A stretch of DNA of 64,000 nt, from assembly GCA_026874595.1 (NCBI GenBank), contig CM049307.1, positions 75,738,643 to 75,802,642 of the forward strand, written 5' to 3'. Positions 12,640-25,750 of the stretch are shown here, one piece after another (the first letter of the stretch is position 1; each line of letters opens with the position of its first letter). Made by a program: the position numbers and the translations under genes. Under the pieces are notes generated by a model. It was not told the DNA's origin. It ran no database searches and saw only the letters and a list, made by a program, of their open reading frames with translations. Source of the stretch: Sipunculus nudus. Lineage: Eukaryota > Annelida > Sipuncula > Golfingiida > Sipunculidae.

Positions 12640-13335
12640 AAGCCAGAACAACACAAGTGTATGTGTGTATCTCCCATAATCTCACAGGAAACAAATGTCT
12701 CACACATAAACAAACTGGCAACATCTCAAACCTTATCTCCCAGGCAACAATATCTCATACCTGATCTACTAGGAATCAATTCCTATGTTATCTCACGACC
12801 AGTGATGTCTGACACCTGATCTCACTCACTGCCTGTGATGTTTCTCACCTAACTTCATTCTACCATTGATACTTCACACCTGAATTCATTCCTTCAGTGA
12901 TGTCTCATACCAGGTTTCACCCCACCTGTGATGTCTCACACAATTTTACTTCAGTGATGTCTCACACCCAATCTCACTTCTTTGTTGTTGTCTTGCACAC
13001 AATCTTACTTCTTCAGTGATGTCTCACATTCAATCTCCCTTCTTTGGTGTTGTCTCACACCTGATCTCTCCCCACTAGTGATGCATCATGTCTCACAACC
13101 TGATCTTACCCAACTAGTGATGTCTCACCTGATCTCACCCTATGAGTAATGTCTCACACCTGTTCTTTCCCCCGCCAGTGATGTCTCACCTGATCTCTCC
13201 CCATGAGTGATGTCTCGCACCTGATCTCACCCAACCAGTGATATCTGACTCTCACACCATTCTCTCATCATTCTGGTGATGCCTAACACCTGATCTCTTA
13301 GGCAAAATATCTCACACATGATCTCACTAACAGGC
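12640..13335 (+). repeat. Diverged satellite with roughly 40-bp unit
   Basis: The block repeats a degenerate unit close to 'agtgatgtctcacacctgatctcaccc' about 17 times with spacing near 40 bp. Short open frames on the minus strand are by-products of the repeat. It lies between the family B and second family D elements. Confidence 0.75.
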
Positions 13336-13401
13336 AACAATGTCTTATGCCTGAACTTAGTGTTCCTACAAGGAGCAGTCTGATCTGACATCCTCAAAAA
13401 C

Positions 13402-14570
13402 ACAAGGGACCTATGGTTCAAGGCGCTCAGCTGAAGTTTGAAATTTTTGCAAATGCAAAATATTCTATTGTAATGTTTTTCATTTATTTAAGCATATGAG
13501 AACCAAAGAGGAAAGGGGTCCTCCTACTTGGTTATATTAAAGTTCTAAATATATGATTGCAAACTAATACACTGACAAAATTTCATGAAGAAAAACAGTA
13601 AAAGTTTGGAGATACTGTGATGCATATGAAAAATTTACAGATGGACAGGCAAGTAGACAGAATGGACTATTACCTTTATTTCACTTTCAAGGGAATAATG
13701 CATTTAAGTTTATATATAAGCCTATTTTTTTTAGCATATCCACTTTTTCTAGTAATAGTTTTTATCTGATTCATTTTTTTTTTATTTACAAGTTTTATAA
13801 ATTTGTAAAAAAAAAAAAAAATGAAAATATAAGTTAAAATATTAGAATTCTAAGTTGCAATCATTATATATCCTGAGTGTAGCTCATATTGGGTCATATT
13901 ATGCATACACATATTTTATTATTTTTAAATCACAAATGTTTAAACTAAATTTAAAAGAAAATAATTAAATCAACATTGCTTACAGGGAAAAAACGTGCCA
14001 TTGCCAAAGTTGGACAAAATTCAAGGTATTAATTTTTTTTGCTAATAACTTGAAAAATTTGCAAAATTCAGATCTAATTTTGGGTAAACAATTGAATCTT
14101 GATTAAATAAAGTTATACTCCTGAAAAAAAGTCTCAAGCCTCAGCAATTCTCATGTTATGTGAGTAAATATATTTCCTGATTTTTTAAAAAATTGCATTA
14201 TATTTGGGCCCATAACTTCAAAATAATACCCAATACTGACCTAATTTTTGGTATGTTCATAGAAAATGTATGGAAAAATATGAATACTAAATATGATCAA
14301 AAACAGATCAGTGGTTTTGATATTAGGCAGCCCTGAAGTGTAACAATGGCTTTTTTATGGAAAACGGAGGTTTTTCCTTAATATCTCGAAGGAAAGAAGT
14401 CCTTATGACCCAATTTTTAGTATGGTAGGAGATTTTGGGGACATCTGATGTAATGCAAAATTTTGGATTCGTAGGTCTAATAGTTTTAAAATGTGCCCTG
14501 TTAACGGCCGGAGGACGGACAAAGGACCATGACTATAGCTCAGATGACTTATAGTCAGCTGAGCTAAAAA
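13402..14570 (-). mobile_element. Helitron-like element, family D copy 2
   Basis: Same ends as the copy at 9369-10,914: ACAAGGGACCTATGG and GCTCAGCTGA on the left, and a 29-bp hairpin ending GCTGAGCTAAAAA on the right (about 14,537-14,570). Internal similarity to copy 1 is clear around 13,980-14,110. Read on the minus strand, the 5' end is at 14,570. A poly-A/T rich interior and no coding sequence indicate a non-autonomous element. Confidence 0.6.
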
Positions 14571-16150
14571 TGGGTCAGTCAAACAAATGTTATACCACAA
14601 ACATCTGATAACAGTTCTTATTAGCAAGTTGGGATCTTTATGCCATCAGGTTACCACACATATTGGTACTAGGAATATACTGTGATCCACAAAACAGTAC
14701 AGAATTCAAAAGATAATTATTCATATTTTTATTACAAACATGACACTTGTGCATATGACAGAACACTAACAATGTTATAAAAAATATCACAGTATGAATG
14801 TTCACCAGGATTTACAAAACAAATGCTTGACATGAAATAATTAGATATAAAACATGAAATACAGTATATATCAGCTTGAAGCATCTCATTTAGCAGCATA
14901 ACTGAGATTTACTGTTATAATAACACCGTCAAAAATGGTGTAATGATAACAATATAATCAAGAAATGAAGCAGCAAATATAATAAATATTAGAAATGTTA
15001 CAAAATTATCCATTCATTTATAAACAATATTCTTATTAAACCTTTTTCATACTAATAAATATAATTTCTTTTTCTGACTGTTCATGATCTTCACTGCACA
15101 CATCACAGTTGTGTTTCAATCAGACTAGCTTATTGGACAACTAAATGAGATACTCTTATGTGAATGCCCCAGCCTTCCTTTTATGTGTGAATTAACAATG
15201 TCAAAACACATATTTAACTATATTAGAGTTCTGTCAGAATACAGGAAATACTGATTCAAACACAAAATGAATCATGTAATTGGGGAAAAAAATCAAATCC
15301 TTATTTGTTATTACATATATCCAACATGAATTCTGTATACATGTACACAATGCTGGTGATAAATGCACTATACAATGCCTGGTTTCAAACTTAAATGCCA
15401 ATCAGTCCTGAAGTCTGGTCAAATGACTGAAATCAACATTGTACAGACAAATTCATTAAATGTTTTCAGATTACAATGGGACCATATGTTTTCTTAACTA
15501 ACTATGATATCATTGTTGAATACAAAGGGAAGAATAAAGCAAATGAATACTTTCATATTCTGCTGCAAAATACAGTGACATCTCACTAACACAACTACCA
15601 AAGTGGTTGTCTTAGTGGGGTGGTCATGATGGCTGGGTGGTCATAAGACAAGACTTTACTGTATTTGAGATACCATTGTGAAAACAGTAATTGTCTTTAC
15701 AAACAATGTCTTTTTCACCATATTAAGTTAACTAAACCTTGCACAATACCTTCACAAACAAACAACAGTAGTGAAATATGGGGCTGTTGCTTTGGATTAT
15801 TTGAAGTTTAAGCCTTTTATGAAAAGTGTAACAAAGTGTGGTTTTGAAGTGACCCATAGGTCAGGATGCTTGGGTTACAAGTCTCACCTGTGACATTATA
15901 TCATAATATTCATAACTGAAACTCATATTTTGCAGAACTTTCTGATCTAATAATCTGACATGATAGCTGATCATTTACAAAGTCTGAAGATAAGCACTGA
16001 AACTGCTGGAGGTACCAGTAGTCCAGTATAATAATAATTATAATAATAATAATAATATATATATTTATATATATGTGTGTGTATGTGTGTGATAGTGTCA
16101 ATGAAAGCATAGTGACTTTTTTATTAATTGATTAAATTTAAATGTAATAG
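14571..16150. other. Intergenic AT-rich sequence
   Basis: No gene was recognised. At about 15,570-15,660 there is a MITE-like segment (tacagtgacatctcactaac...agtggttgtcttagtggggtggtcat); related wording recurs near 41,150-41,220. At 15,850 'gtgacccataggtc' resembles the 3' hairpin of family D without the rest of an element. An (AAT)n/(AT)n/(GT)n microsatellite lies at about 16,025-16,090. Confidence 0.5.
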
Positions 16151-16539
16151 TATTCCATGACAAAAATACAGAGGGGTGTAACCGGCAGTTGTACACTGCT
16201 GATGACTGAGCCCACTGCCAGGAAAAAACAGCCATTTTTCTCCTGGGGCAGGTTTGCTCAGTGGGTTGTCTGGACCCAACTTTCTTGGTTTTTGAGGATA
16301 CAAGCCAGTGAATGCAGGTAACTTTTATGAGAAATGTATGAGTGCTTCCTTTAGAGTCCTTTGACAGAGTTTTGATAACTTTTATTAAGTTCTTAGCTGT
16401 ATTTTCAATGTGAAATAAGTATCAGATTTTTGTATTAAAGTTTTATGCCATTTCTACATCATGTACCAAAGTTAAACTAGGTTTAACAAGCTTATAATTA
16501 CGAGAGGAGTGGTCAACCCAGCTATCAGAACTTCTGACA

Positions 16540-17245
16540 GGCAAGGTTTTGGACTGTTATTTTTGTTTATCTAGTAGTCAGTGTTTGGACCATGATGTTG
16601 TAAAAACAGCTTTGTTGACTCAATATGGTTACACAGAAGATGGTTTTAGGGGCAGATTAAGAGAATGTAAACCAGAGGACTCAGAAAATCCAGGTCAGTT
16701 TATTGTAAGACTTCAGGGTTATCTAAATAGATGGATAAGGCTATCTCACACAGAGTACTTCTAAGGAACTCTACTTATGAACTCTTCTCATTTCACAGTT
16801 CTCCTTTCACCAAGAAAAAAGAATCATTCAATATGTATCAGTCTGGTGATACAAATTATTACATGCTGAATGTGTGCACACAGATGTATGATGAAAATCG
16901 AAAGCTTTGGGCAGCTTCAGAGAGGTGCAGCAAACATGCGAGTCTGTACTGGAAAGTATTATACAAGTACCATGGACATGTGAAGAACACATGCTGATCA
17001 GAGAGCTTCCTGATATGGTGTCCAGCCGGTGTGGACAGTTTATGATAATGAAGTTAGATCTTAATGCTGAATAATGCATGCTCCCCCCCCCCCCCCCCCC
17101 CCCCCCGCCCCAGGACTAATGAGACCCCCATGGCGTAAGTCTGAAATCGCTAAAGTTCTCAAAGATAAAAATGACATTTGTCTGATATCATGTATCCCTA
17201 AAAAGGATCGGGATATTGATTTTTTTAAACCTGTGTTAACCATGA
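16540..17245 (+). pseudogene. Gag relic of a Gypsy-like LTR retrotransposon
   Basis: The frame at 16,549-16,764 includes LLTQYGYTEDGFRGRLRE followed by PGQFIVRLQGYLNRWI. This is the SCAN-like/Gag pattern 'L..fg.t..gFR..fR...p...e...qFv.RL..yl.kW' of many animal Gypsy-group elements. The frame then breaks; short related frames continue to about 17,050, and a C run of about 22 interrupts what follows. No LTRs, protease or polymerase can be tied to it here. It is a fragment and not expected to be active. Confidence 0.6.
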
Positions 17246-17284
17246 CATAACCACCTAAGTGATTTGTCAACTAAGACAGTCAAA

Positions 17285-20200
17285 CTTATCTGATGTACTA
17301 ACCAGTGGTATGAACTAGGCAACACAGGCTGGGAAGAAATGACTACTGTATGTGCTGAAAGACAATATATATCACGATACAGCATTACTTTCATCCTTTA
17401 AATGATAAATAATAAACTGGTGAAGTGCATTAACAGACCTAAGTCGTTTCCCTGCGATATTCCCTGGTAAGTATGAAGTCTTAAAAGGTTCAAAGACAGT
17501 TTAACGTACATCATAAACTGATACAGTCAAACTTCCTTCATACACTGACCAGTAGTATGAGCTAGGCAACATAGGCTGGGAAGAAATGAGCACTGTATGT
17601 GTTGAAAAACAAATATATCATGATATCATGATGCTTTATTACTTTTGTCCTTGAAATGATTAATATTAAATTGGTGACATGCGTTGACAGACCTAAGTCG
17701 TTTCCCTGCTATATTTCCTGGTAAGTATGAAGGGTCTTAAAAGGTTTCAAACAAAGATAGTTTAACATATATAATAAACATCATAAACTGAGCTAGTCAA
17801 ACTTTTTAACTTTTTAAACATATTTTATGAACATGATGAAGATCAAGAGATGATGTCCATAACCATGTGATCTGATCACATGACCTAAATCATATAATCT
17901 GATCATGTGACTGTGGGTTGATGAGAGCTACGACATGGAATAATTGAATTCTTCAGTCTAAATCACAATACAACATACAGTGTTGAGTTTCTGAAAGAAT
18001 TTTCAAACAAAGTCAAAGATATCCAATAATGTGATCTAATCATGTGAAAATAATCATGTGGTCTGATCATGTGACTAACAAATGAGAGCAAAGAAGTAAT
18101 AAAGATGACAAGGAAAAAGATTTGTGATTTGATCCTATCAGTATCCTAACTGAGAGATACAAAGAACTTTAAAGGCCATTTTGGTAATTTTTCTTGAGGT
18201 TTAGGTAGATCAATAATCCAAAAGATGATAAAGTTTTAAAACATATTCCTGAAAAGGATTCGATGTTGCTTGCATTGTAATGGAAGAATGTCCACCCAAC
18301 CACATTGTCGTGAATTGCAAGCAAATTATATTAAGTAAAATTGGTTAATGTCCATCAAGCAACACAATACCGTAGCCATGTTGGTTACATTCATGTCAGG
18401 ATTTTTATGATCGGTAAGTACAGAGTAGGACTTCAATATTAATACCAATATTTATACATTTTGATTGAAAGGTCTTTGTCCATTAACAAAGTCCTTCTCA
18501 GATGAGGCTTTTTGAAACACCTAAGCCAGTACCCAATTGTATTTTTTTATATGTAGTGAGTGTGTGAAACATGTTATGAATATGGTAAAACATGTTTTGT
18601 GAACATGCTCTCAAGATCACCTCCATAACCATGTGATCTCATCATATGACCATATATAATCATGTGATCTTACCATGTGACAAAGATCATCAGATCATGT
18701 GATGTGAACAGAACTTCAGCTAAGCAACATCTTAACCATGGTCAACGAAAACAAAGAAGAATATACAAGAGAGCTAAGAACATATACACTTTTTCGTCAG
18801 TCCTGTGGCCAAACGTATCTAGATAGGAAAGAAATAGGGACCAATCATATGTATAATTGTAACCAGGCAACAAATCACGGGAAGAAATGAATAGTATAAG
18901 TACTGAAAAACAGGAACATTTATCATGAAAGTATTAAAATTAGTTATTGCATCCTAAGAAAGATATAAAGAATTAAATGGTGATATGCTATCTGACACAT
19001 CTAAGCTAATACCTGGTTGTATTTTCTGGTTAGTATGAAATGTCTTAAAGAGGTTTCAGACTAAGAATCTAAAACTTATTTGATAAACATGATCTAGAGA
19101 TCATGCCCATAATCATGTCATAAGATCACATGACTGTCATGAGAACTTCTATTTTAATCTACTTGTACATATCCAGATGGCACCACAGACTAGGCAGCAA
19201 GCCTGAGTTAAGTTTAATGTGGTAAGCGACTCATAATGAACCTAAGGGGCAGTCACGTGGTTGATGGAGACTTGCTGGAGATTATACGTCTATATTTGTT
19301 GTCATTAAACTTGGATTGTGTGTGTGTGTTGCGACCCATGACAATGAACACTATTGTTTTCTAATGAAACTGAGTGTATAATAAAACATAAGAGCTTTGA
19401 CCCTGAACAGTGTGTGATCAGATAAAAAACTAGACAGAAACAGACATAGAAATAAAAGAATCAGTGATCTGTGGTATGAACGTTTAACTAGACGACACAG
19501 CATGAAAAGTAATGAATACTGTATGTGATGAAGAACAAAACCACAAAGGGCATTAATTAGCACTTCCATCCTTTAAAGCATAAATAATAAATCAGAGAAG
19601 TGAGTTGACAAACTTGAGTCGTTTCCCTGCTATATTTTTGGGTAAGTATGAAGTGTCTTAAAGGTGTTTAAAGAAACATAGTTTAATAATAAATATCACA
19701 GATATAAACTGAGGCAGTCAAACTTATCTGATATACTGACCAGTATGAACTGTTAAACTTGGAGAAATGAGTTGACAAACTTGAGTCGTTTCCCTGCTAT
19801 ATTTTCTGGTAAGTATAAAATGTCTCAAAGGTGTTTAAAAAAACAGTTTAATAATATACATCACAGATAAACTGAGGCAGTCAAACTTATCTGATATACT
19901 GACCAGTATGAACTGTTAAACTTGGAGAAATGAGTTGACAAACTTGAGTCGTTTCCCTGCTATATTTTCTGGTGAGTATGCAATGTCTTAAAGGTGTTTA
20001 AAAAAAACACAGTTTAATAATATATATCACAGATATGAAGGGCAGTCAAACTTATGTGATATACTGACCAGTATGAACTGTTAAACTTGGGAGAAATGAG
20101 TTGACAAACATAAAAGAGGTTTTGAACATATACAATTTAACATATATCATTAACATCATGAACTGATACTTGATATCCTGACCAGTGATATGAACTAAGC

Positions 20201-23200
20201 AACATAGGCTGGGAAGAAATGAGTATTGTATGTGCTGAAAGACAATATACATCACAAATCAGCATCATGATACATTTCATGTGACTGTAGTGTTAGGTAA
20301 CAGTGGCAAGGTAGGAAGATCTTTGTCATTGTTGAAGTTTTGTTATGGTCACTAAGTACACAAGAATACCTTTTTTAGCTTGGGACCTGTACATTCTATG
20401 GTCAGTACCTTAACTAGACAGAAATAAAAGAAAAAGTGACTAATGGTACAAACTTTTAACCAGGCAGCACAGCATGGGAAGATTTGAGTATCCTATGACC
20501 ACACCAATGTGATAAACAAACAATCACATATTCAGTACATCTAACACAACACTAGATCGTTTACTAGCTTATTGCACAAAAGAAAGGAGTTACATACACC
20601 GGCAATATTTCCTGGTAAGTACGAAAGGTCTAAAAGAGGTTTCAAAAGACTCTTTAACGAACATTATAAACTGAGGGAGTCACACTTATCTGATATACTA
20701 ACCAGTATGATTCGTTAACTTGGTGAAGTGAGTTGACAAACTTGAGTCGTTTCCCTGCTATATTTTCTGGTAAGTAAGATAAGGCCTTAAAGAGGTTTCA
20801 AACAAATACAGTTTAATGTATATCATTAACTCATTAATTGATATGGTCCAACTTATTTGATATCCTAACCAGTTATATGAACTAGGCAACATAGACTGGG
20901 AAGAAATGAGTACTGTATGTGCTGAAAGGCAATATATATCACGATACAGCATGATGACTTTCATCCTTTAAATGATGAATAATTAACAGGTGAAGTGCAT
21001 TGACAGATCTGAGTCGTTTCCCTGCGATATTTTTCTGGTAAGTATGACATGTCTTAAAGAGGTTTCAAACAAATACAGTTTAACATATATCATAATATCA
21101 TAAACTGATACAGTCTAACTTATTTGATATGCTGGCCAGTGGTATGAGCTAGGGAACATAGGCTGGGAAAATATGAGTATTGTATCTGCTGAATGACAAT
21201 ATATATCATGATACTGTAACTAATACCGGGCAGTATGCAAGAGCAGCCAGTGATCGGTGGCCCCTCGCAGGTGCGCCAAGCCGGGGTACGCTGCAAGTGG
21301 GCATTTAATGTCAGGTAAAAATTCATTGGAAATAATTAGGAATATTAATAATACCGTGACACCTGTCATGTGACCATAATATTGTGTCACCATCTTAGAT
21401 ATTTCACATGGTTGCATCAGGCTCTTACAGCCTTCTAAATCTGTATTGTATCAGATCCAAATATTTCACCACCCCATGCAAGGCAAGTCAAGTTAAAAAC
21501 TATAAAAGCGCCAAGGTTTCAGGGCAGTTGGGGGAAAAAGTGAGCAGTACTTGATGTATGAACTTTATGGTATACTATTATGGCTGAGATGATGCCATTG
21601 ATGGAGTAAGTCAAGAGAGTGAGGGGTTAGCTGGAACGGTATATGGAGTAAGAATAGAGATCAAGAAGGACTTGTACACTTGAAAGGTTTTTACTATTAT
21701 TGATGTTCATGGTACCACTGAACACATTACTATTGAGCTATTTTGGGATCAATGTTATAAAATGGACATTGAAAATGGAATAAAAATGAAATATTTCCCT
21801 ACACTGGATTTATTCATATTCCAGTCGTGACGTATAGGTAAAAAGAACCACAAGTAGCTCAAACGAGCTGCAACAACAATAACAACTTGTGGTACAGCAG
21901 GGAAATCAGGCTAGGTGGCTACTGCTGGGGCAGTATGCCTACTTGAAAAGCAGGGAGTTGAAAGGTATATAAGGGGCCAATGTCTTGCTAGGGCAGTTCA
22001 CTTCAATTCAGTTCACTTCACTCTTAGGATCTGGATTATCGTTTGATAATTGGGAAACCGTTTGATATTTGGATTACCTTTAGATAACTGGATCACCTTG
22101 TGATATTTGAAATATGTTTCTGGCACCTGGGGCTTGAATTACATATATTTAATTTCAGGAAGTGCAGCTTAGCATCGGCACCTCAGCCTCACCTGACTTA
22201 ACTTTGGTGGAGACTATGCCAGCAGCTTACAGTGCTGGCACAATTTTTGATCATTCAATGTAACTGTTCTCACCATATTAAATCTATTTTTATATAAAGA
22301 GATGTTAAAGTTTATGTATGCTATTAGCTCTGTATGTTAATTGGCATGCTTTGCAATGCCATACTTGGGCTGTTTCAGGGAGTGGAACCCTGATCCATCC
22401 CTTCTAACCACCTCCTGGTGTTACAATACAGCATTATAACTTTCATCCTTTAAATGATAAATAATTAACTGGTGAAGTGCATTGACAGATTTGAGTCGTT
22501 TCCATGCGATATTTGCTGGTAAGTATGAAGAGTCTTAAAGAGGTTTCAAACAAGGACAGTTTAATGTATATCATATACATAAGCTAGAGATAATAATCGT
22601 CGTGAAATCTGATCACACTGGTCACACAAGTGACTATTATCTCATGAAGAAAGGCATATCTCTCAAAATGTTCTTCCTGCTGTTGCAGGCCACAAGTAAT
22701 AATGTCAAACCAACAACTATAACACTGGGGTCATGTTCACAGCTCTCACAACTATGATGAAAAATGACCAATTACATTAATGTTAACTTAAAATGTGCTG
22801 CCCAAGTTCCATCTACTCCATATAGTAGGTGCGAATTACTTTCAAGTTAAGTAACTAGGCCTAGCAAGCAGTTTTCTTGGCACCAGACCAAATGTCACAA
22901 AGAGTCATGACAGCAAGAATGTAATAGACAGGAGAACAAGGAACGTTAAACCTCCAGAGATCTACATCTTTTGCTAGAGCAGGGAGTCAATGTACTCTGG
23001 GTATCTTATCGATATATTCTATTTATATATCTGTAAATTACTGATATTACATGTGTGTTGTTTAAAAATTTAAGAAATGAATTAAAAACTATGAGATATT
23101 ACAACTAAACAGAAGAACATACATCATAAACATCATTAACTAAGACCGTCAAACTTATTTGATATACTGACTATTGGTATGAATTAGGCGATATAGGCTG

Positions 23201-23560
23201 TTAAGAAACGTATACTGTATGTATGGAAAACAAATACATCTTGATAAGGCATTATTACTATTATTACTTCTTCCTATAAGGCTAAATAATAAACAAGTGA
23301 AGTGTGTTGACAGATCTGAGTCGTTTCCCTGCTATATTCTCTGGTAAGTATGAAATGTCTCAAACAGTTTCAAACAAGCACAGTTTAATAATATATATCA
23401 CAGACATAAACTGAGGCAGTCAAACTTATCTGATATATGGACCAGTATAAACTGGTCAACTTGGTGAAGTGAGTTGACAAACTTGAGTCATTTCCCTGCT
23501 ATATTTTCTGGTAAGTATAAATGGTCTTAAAGAAGTTTCAAACGAACACAGTTTAACATA
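17285..23560 (+). repeat. Array of exon-like units encoding LSRFPAIFxG
   Basis: A unit of roughly 160-250 bp recurs with insertions between copies. Its conserved core reads (gac/gat/aac) then Leu-Ser-Arg-Phe-Pro-Ala-Ile-Phe-x-G, directly followed by GTAAGT. Cores lie near 17,440, 17,692, 19,613, 19,783, 19,944, 20,743, 21,007, 22,491, 23,316 and 23,484, with diverged copies at about 19,005 and 20,600. Many cores are preceded by 'ttgacag' or 'ttaacag', giving a possible 30-nt exon between an AG acceptor and a GTAAGT donor. Leucine is written CTA, CTG or TTG; alanine GCT or GCG; phenylalanine TTC or TTT. Flanks share 'ccagtggtatgaactaggcaac' and 'gggaagaaatgag'. No complete gene was found. It may represent the exon upstream of a NACHT-type P-loop, which is inference. 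Confidence 0.6.
21215..22425 (+). mobile_element. Solo LTR of an LTR retrotransposon
   Basis: The 1,211-bp insertion begins TGTAAC and ends GTTACA, the usual TG...CA ends with a short inverted repeat. It is flanked by ATAC on both sides (21,211-21,214 and 22,426-22,429). Neighbouring copies of the host repeat read 'atcacgatacagcatta' uninterrupted, so the empty site is visible in this window. Inside are a TATA-like 'ggtatataagggg' (about 21,963) and AATAAA-like signals. No internal coding region or second LTR remains, so it most likely formed by LTR-LTR recombination. Confidence 0.78.
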
Positions 23561-23915
23561 TATCACAAACATCATAAACTGTGGTCAAACATATTCGATG
23601 AACATGATCCACAGTTCACATTCAGAAGCATACAAACACAAGATGGCTGAGGAGAAGGAGCATCTCATATTCTCCATAAAAGTGAATAGAGTGAAGTAAT
23701 GGTATATATTTATAGATACCAAAGGCTGAGGTCTACTGTGGCCAAGTCTGCTTTGTGAACAGACCAATGAGGTATTGATAATCACTATTATCACTCTAGC
23801 TCAGCTAATGAACGTAACTATGAACTACAGACCAGTAACTGTAAATCCTGTTGAACTTCCTATCAATAGGTAAAGGCGATACTGTTAATGTTCACTGAAG
23901 AGGGGGCAAGCTTTA

Positions 23916-23962
23916 TTCTGTAAACAGAATCATGTATTGTTCATAATAGATGGCCTCGATGA
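23916..23962 (+). CDS. Best-preserved Walker B mini-exon of the array (no stop)
   Basis: A candidate exon lies between 'ttctgtaaacag' and GTAAGT at about 23,963. In one frame it reads HVLFIIDGLDEVM with no stop. The four hydrophobic residues before DGLDE fit a Walker B strand, whose last acidic residue binds magnesium and activates water in STAND ATPases. Its neighbours in the array carry TAA where this copy has GTT. Whether it is spliced into any message is unknown; boundaries are inferred from sequence alone and the start is approximate. Confidence 0.4.
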
Positions 23963-25559
23963 AGTTATGGTAAGTACACAACACAATACAAAAGTAATTT
24001 TTATTATATGAGATGAGAACTTAAAAATGTAGCAGCAGTTTTAAAATAAAATACAGTACTCTGAAAATCCTGTTAATTTCTTGTCAACAGGTAAGGATTT
24101 GCTAGTTATCTCCACTGAAAAGGGAACAATCTTTTCTCTGTAAACAGAACAATATGCTAATAATATTTGATGGGTTGGACGAGTAAGGCGTGGTAAGTAC
24201 ACAGCATAATACAATTTTTTTCCCCTCTGGGCTGAGATATTAAAAATATTATCTAAAAATACAGACCAGTAACTGGTAAATGCAATTGAATTTCCTGTCA
24301 ACTGGTTTTAAGGAGTTACTGTCAATGTACAGTGAAAAGGGGCAATCTGTTGTCTCTAAACAGAACAATTGGCTATTTATATTTGACGGGTTGGACGAAT
24401 AAGGCATGGTAAGAACACAACAAAATACAACACATTTTTTTCAGTGGCTGAGAACTTCCATATGTAATTTTAAAATTAAAGACCAGTACTTTGAAAATCC
24501 TGTTGATCTTTCATCAACATGAGTTGCTCTTAATTTCCTGTAAAAAGGGGGCAATCTGTTTTCTGTAAACAGAACAAAGTGTTATTAATATTTGACGGTC
24601 TTGACGAGTAAAACATGGTAAGTATACAAAAGAAATATTTAACTTTGAAATAAAATATATAACTGGTAAATCCTGTTAAATCCTCTGTCAAAACTTCTAA
24701 AGTTACATGAAACAAGACTTATTAATGTGTTATTAATACTGGATGGTCTGGACGAATAAGTCCTGGTTAAGATAAAGGATTAAAACACTGAAGATAAGAC
24801 AATATTTTCCTTGTAAACAGGCTAAGAAATTAATTATGTTAGAAGGTTATGATGAGTAAGTGAAGGTAAGTAAAAAAAAAAAATTAAAAACAATGAACAA
24901 AATAGTTGGTCTGAGGGAAGACTAGTTTCAAAAATGTAATCCATCTTTTATGGAAACTGTCAACACTTATCAAGCATAAGATGGAAACCTGTTTTCCAGA
25001 TATATGCTTAGAGTACAGTGTACACACTCAGATCAGTGAAACAAGAGACACACAGCAGTCATTAAGTCAGTATCAACACACGAACAGAAGTCAACAAGAA
25101 GTCTAGTATACCATCAGCAGATATGGTATTTATTGTTAAGCTACCAACCTTGAATATAAACTAAGTGAAACCTAGACAACTACCAGTTAAGAAGATTGTA
25201 TCAGAAGACCTTTATATGTGATTATAACATAGTGTATCAACATCCAACATCTTGGACAATTATTATAACATTATGAGTGAAAAACCTTTTCTCTGTGAAC
25301 AAATTTGTGTTCTGATCATTTTCGATGTCCTGGACGAATAAATCATGGTAAGTACATAAAAATATTATTTTAAAATACAGACCTGCAATTTGTAAATCCT
25401 GTCCACAGGTTTAGGAGTTACTGGTAATGTTGGCAGAAAGGATCAACCTTTATTCTGTAAAATAGGTCTAGGTCCTCATCATACTTGATGGGCTGGATGA
25501 GTAAGTCATGGTAAGTAAACCACATAATGTAACAAGAATGAGCCTGTTTCTGCAGTCCC

Positions 25560-25750
25560 AAAAAAAACACAAAGATTCATGTCTCCCCTCTCTAAGAACA
25601 TCCCCATCCCCAAATTTGAGGAAAAAATATATGGACTACAGGTACTTTAAAAGATGTGGAGCTTGAATTTAGGAGATTGGACCTTGAAGATGAAGGTCAA
25701 GCTCAACAGTTTTCAAACTTGTTTGAGATATTGGTAGAATATGTTATTTA
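25560..25750 (-). repeat. Family F repeat fragment
   Basis: Reverse-strand relative of the repeat at 4790-5420. 'catccccatccccaaatttgagg' here is the inverse of 'ctcaaatttggggatggggg' there, followed by a 'gaccttgaagatgaaggtcaa' segment. It interrupts the Walker B array. Confidence 0.5.
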
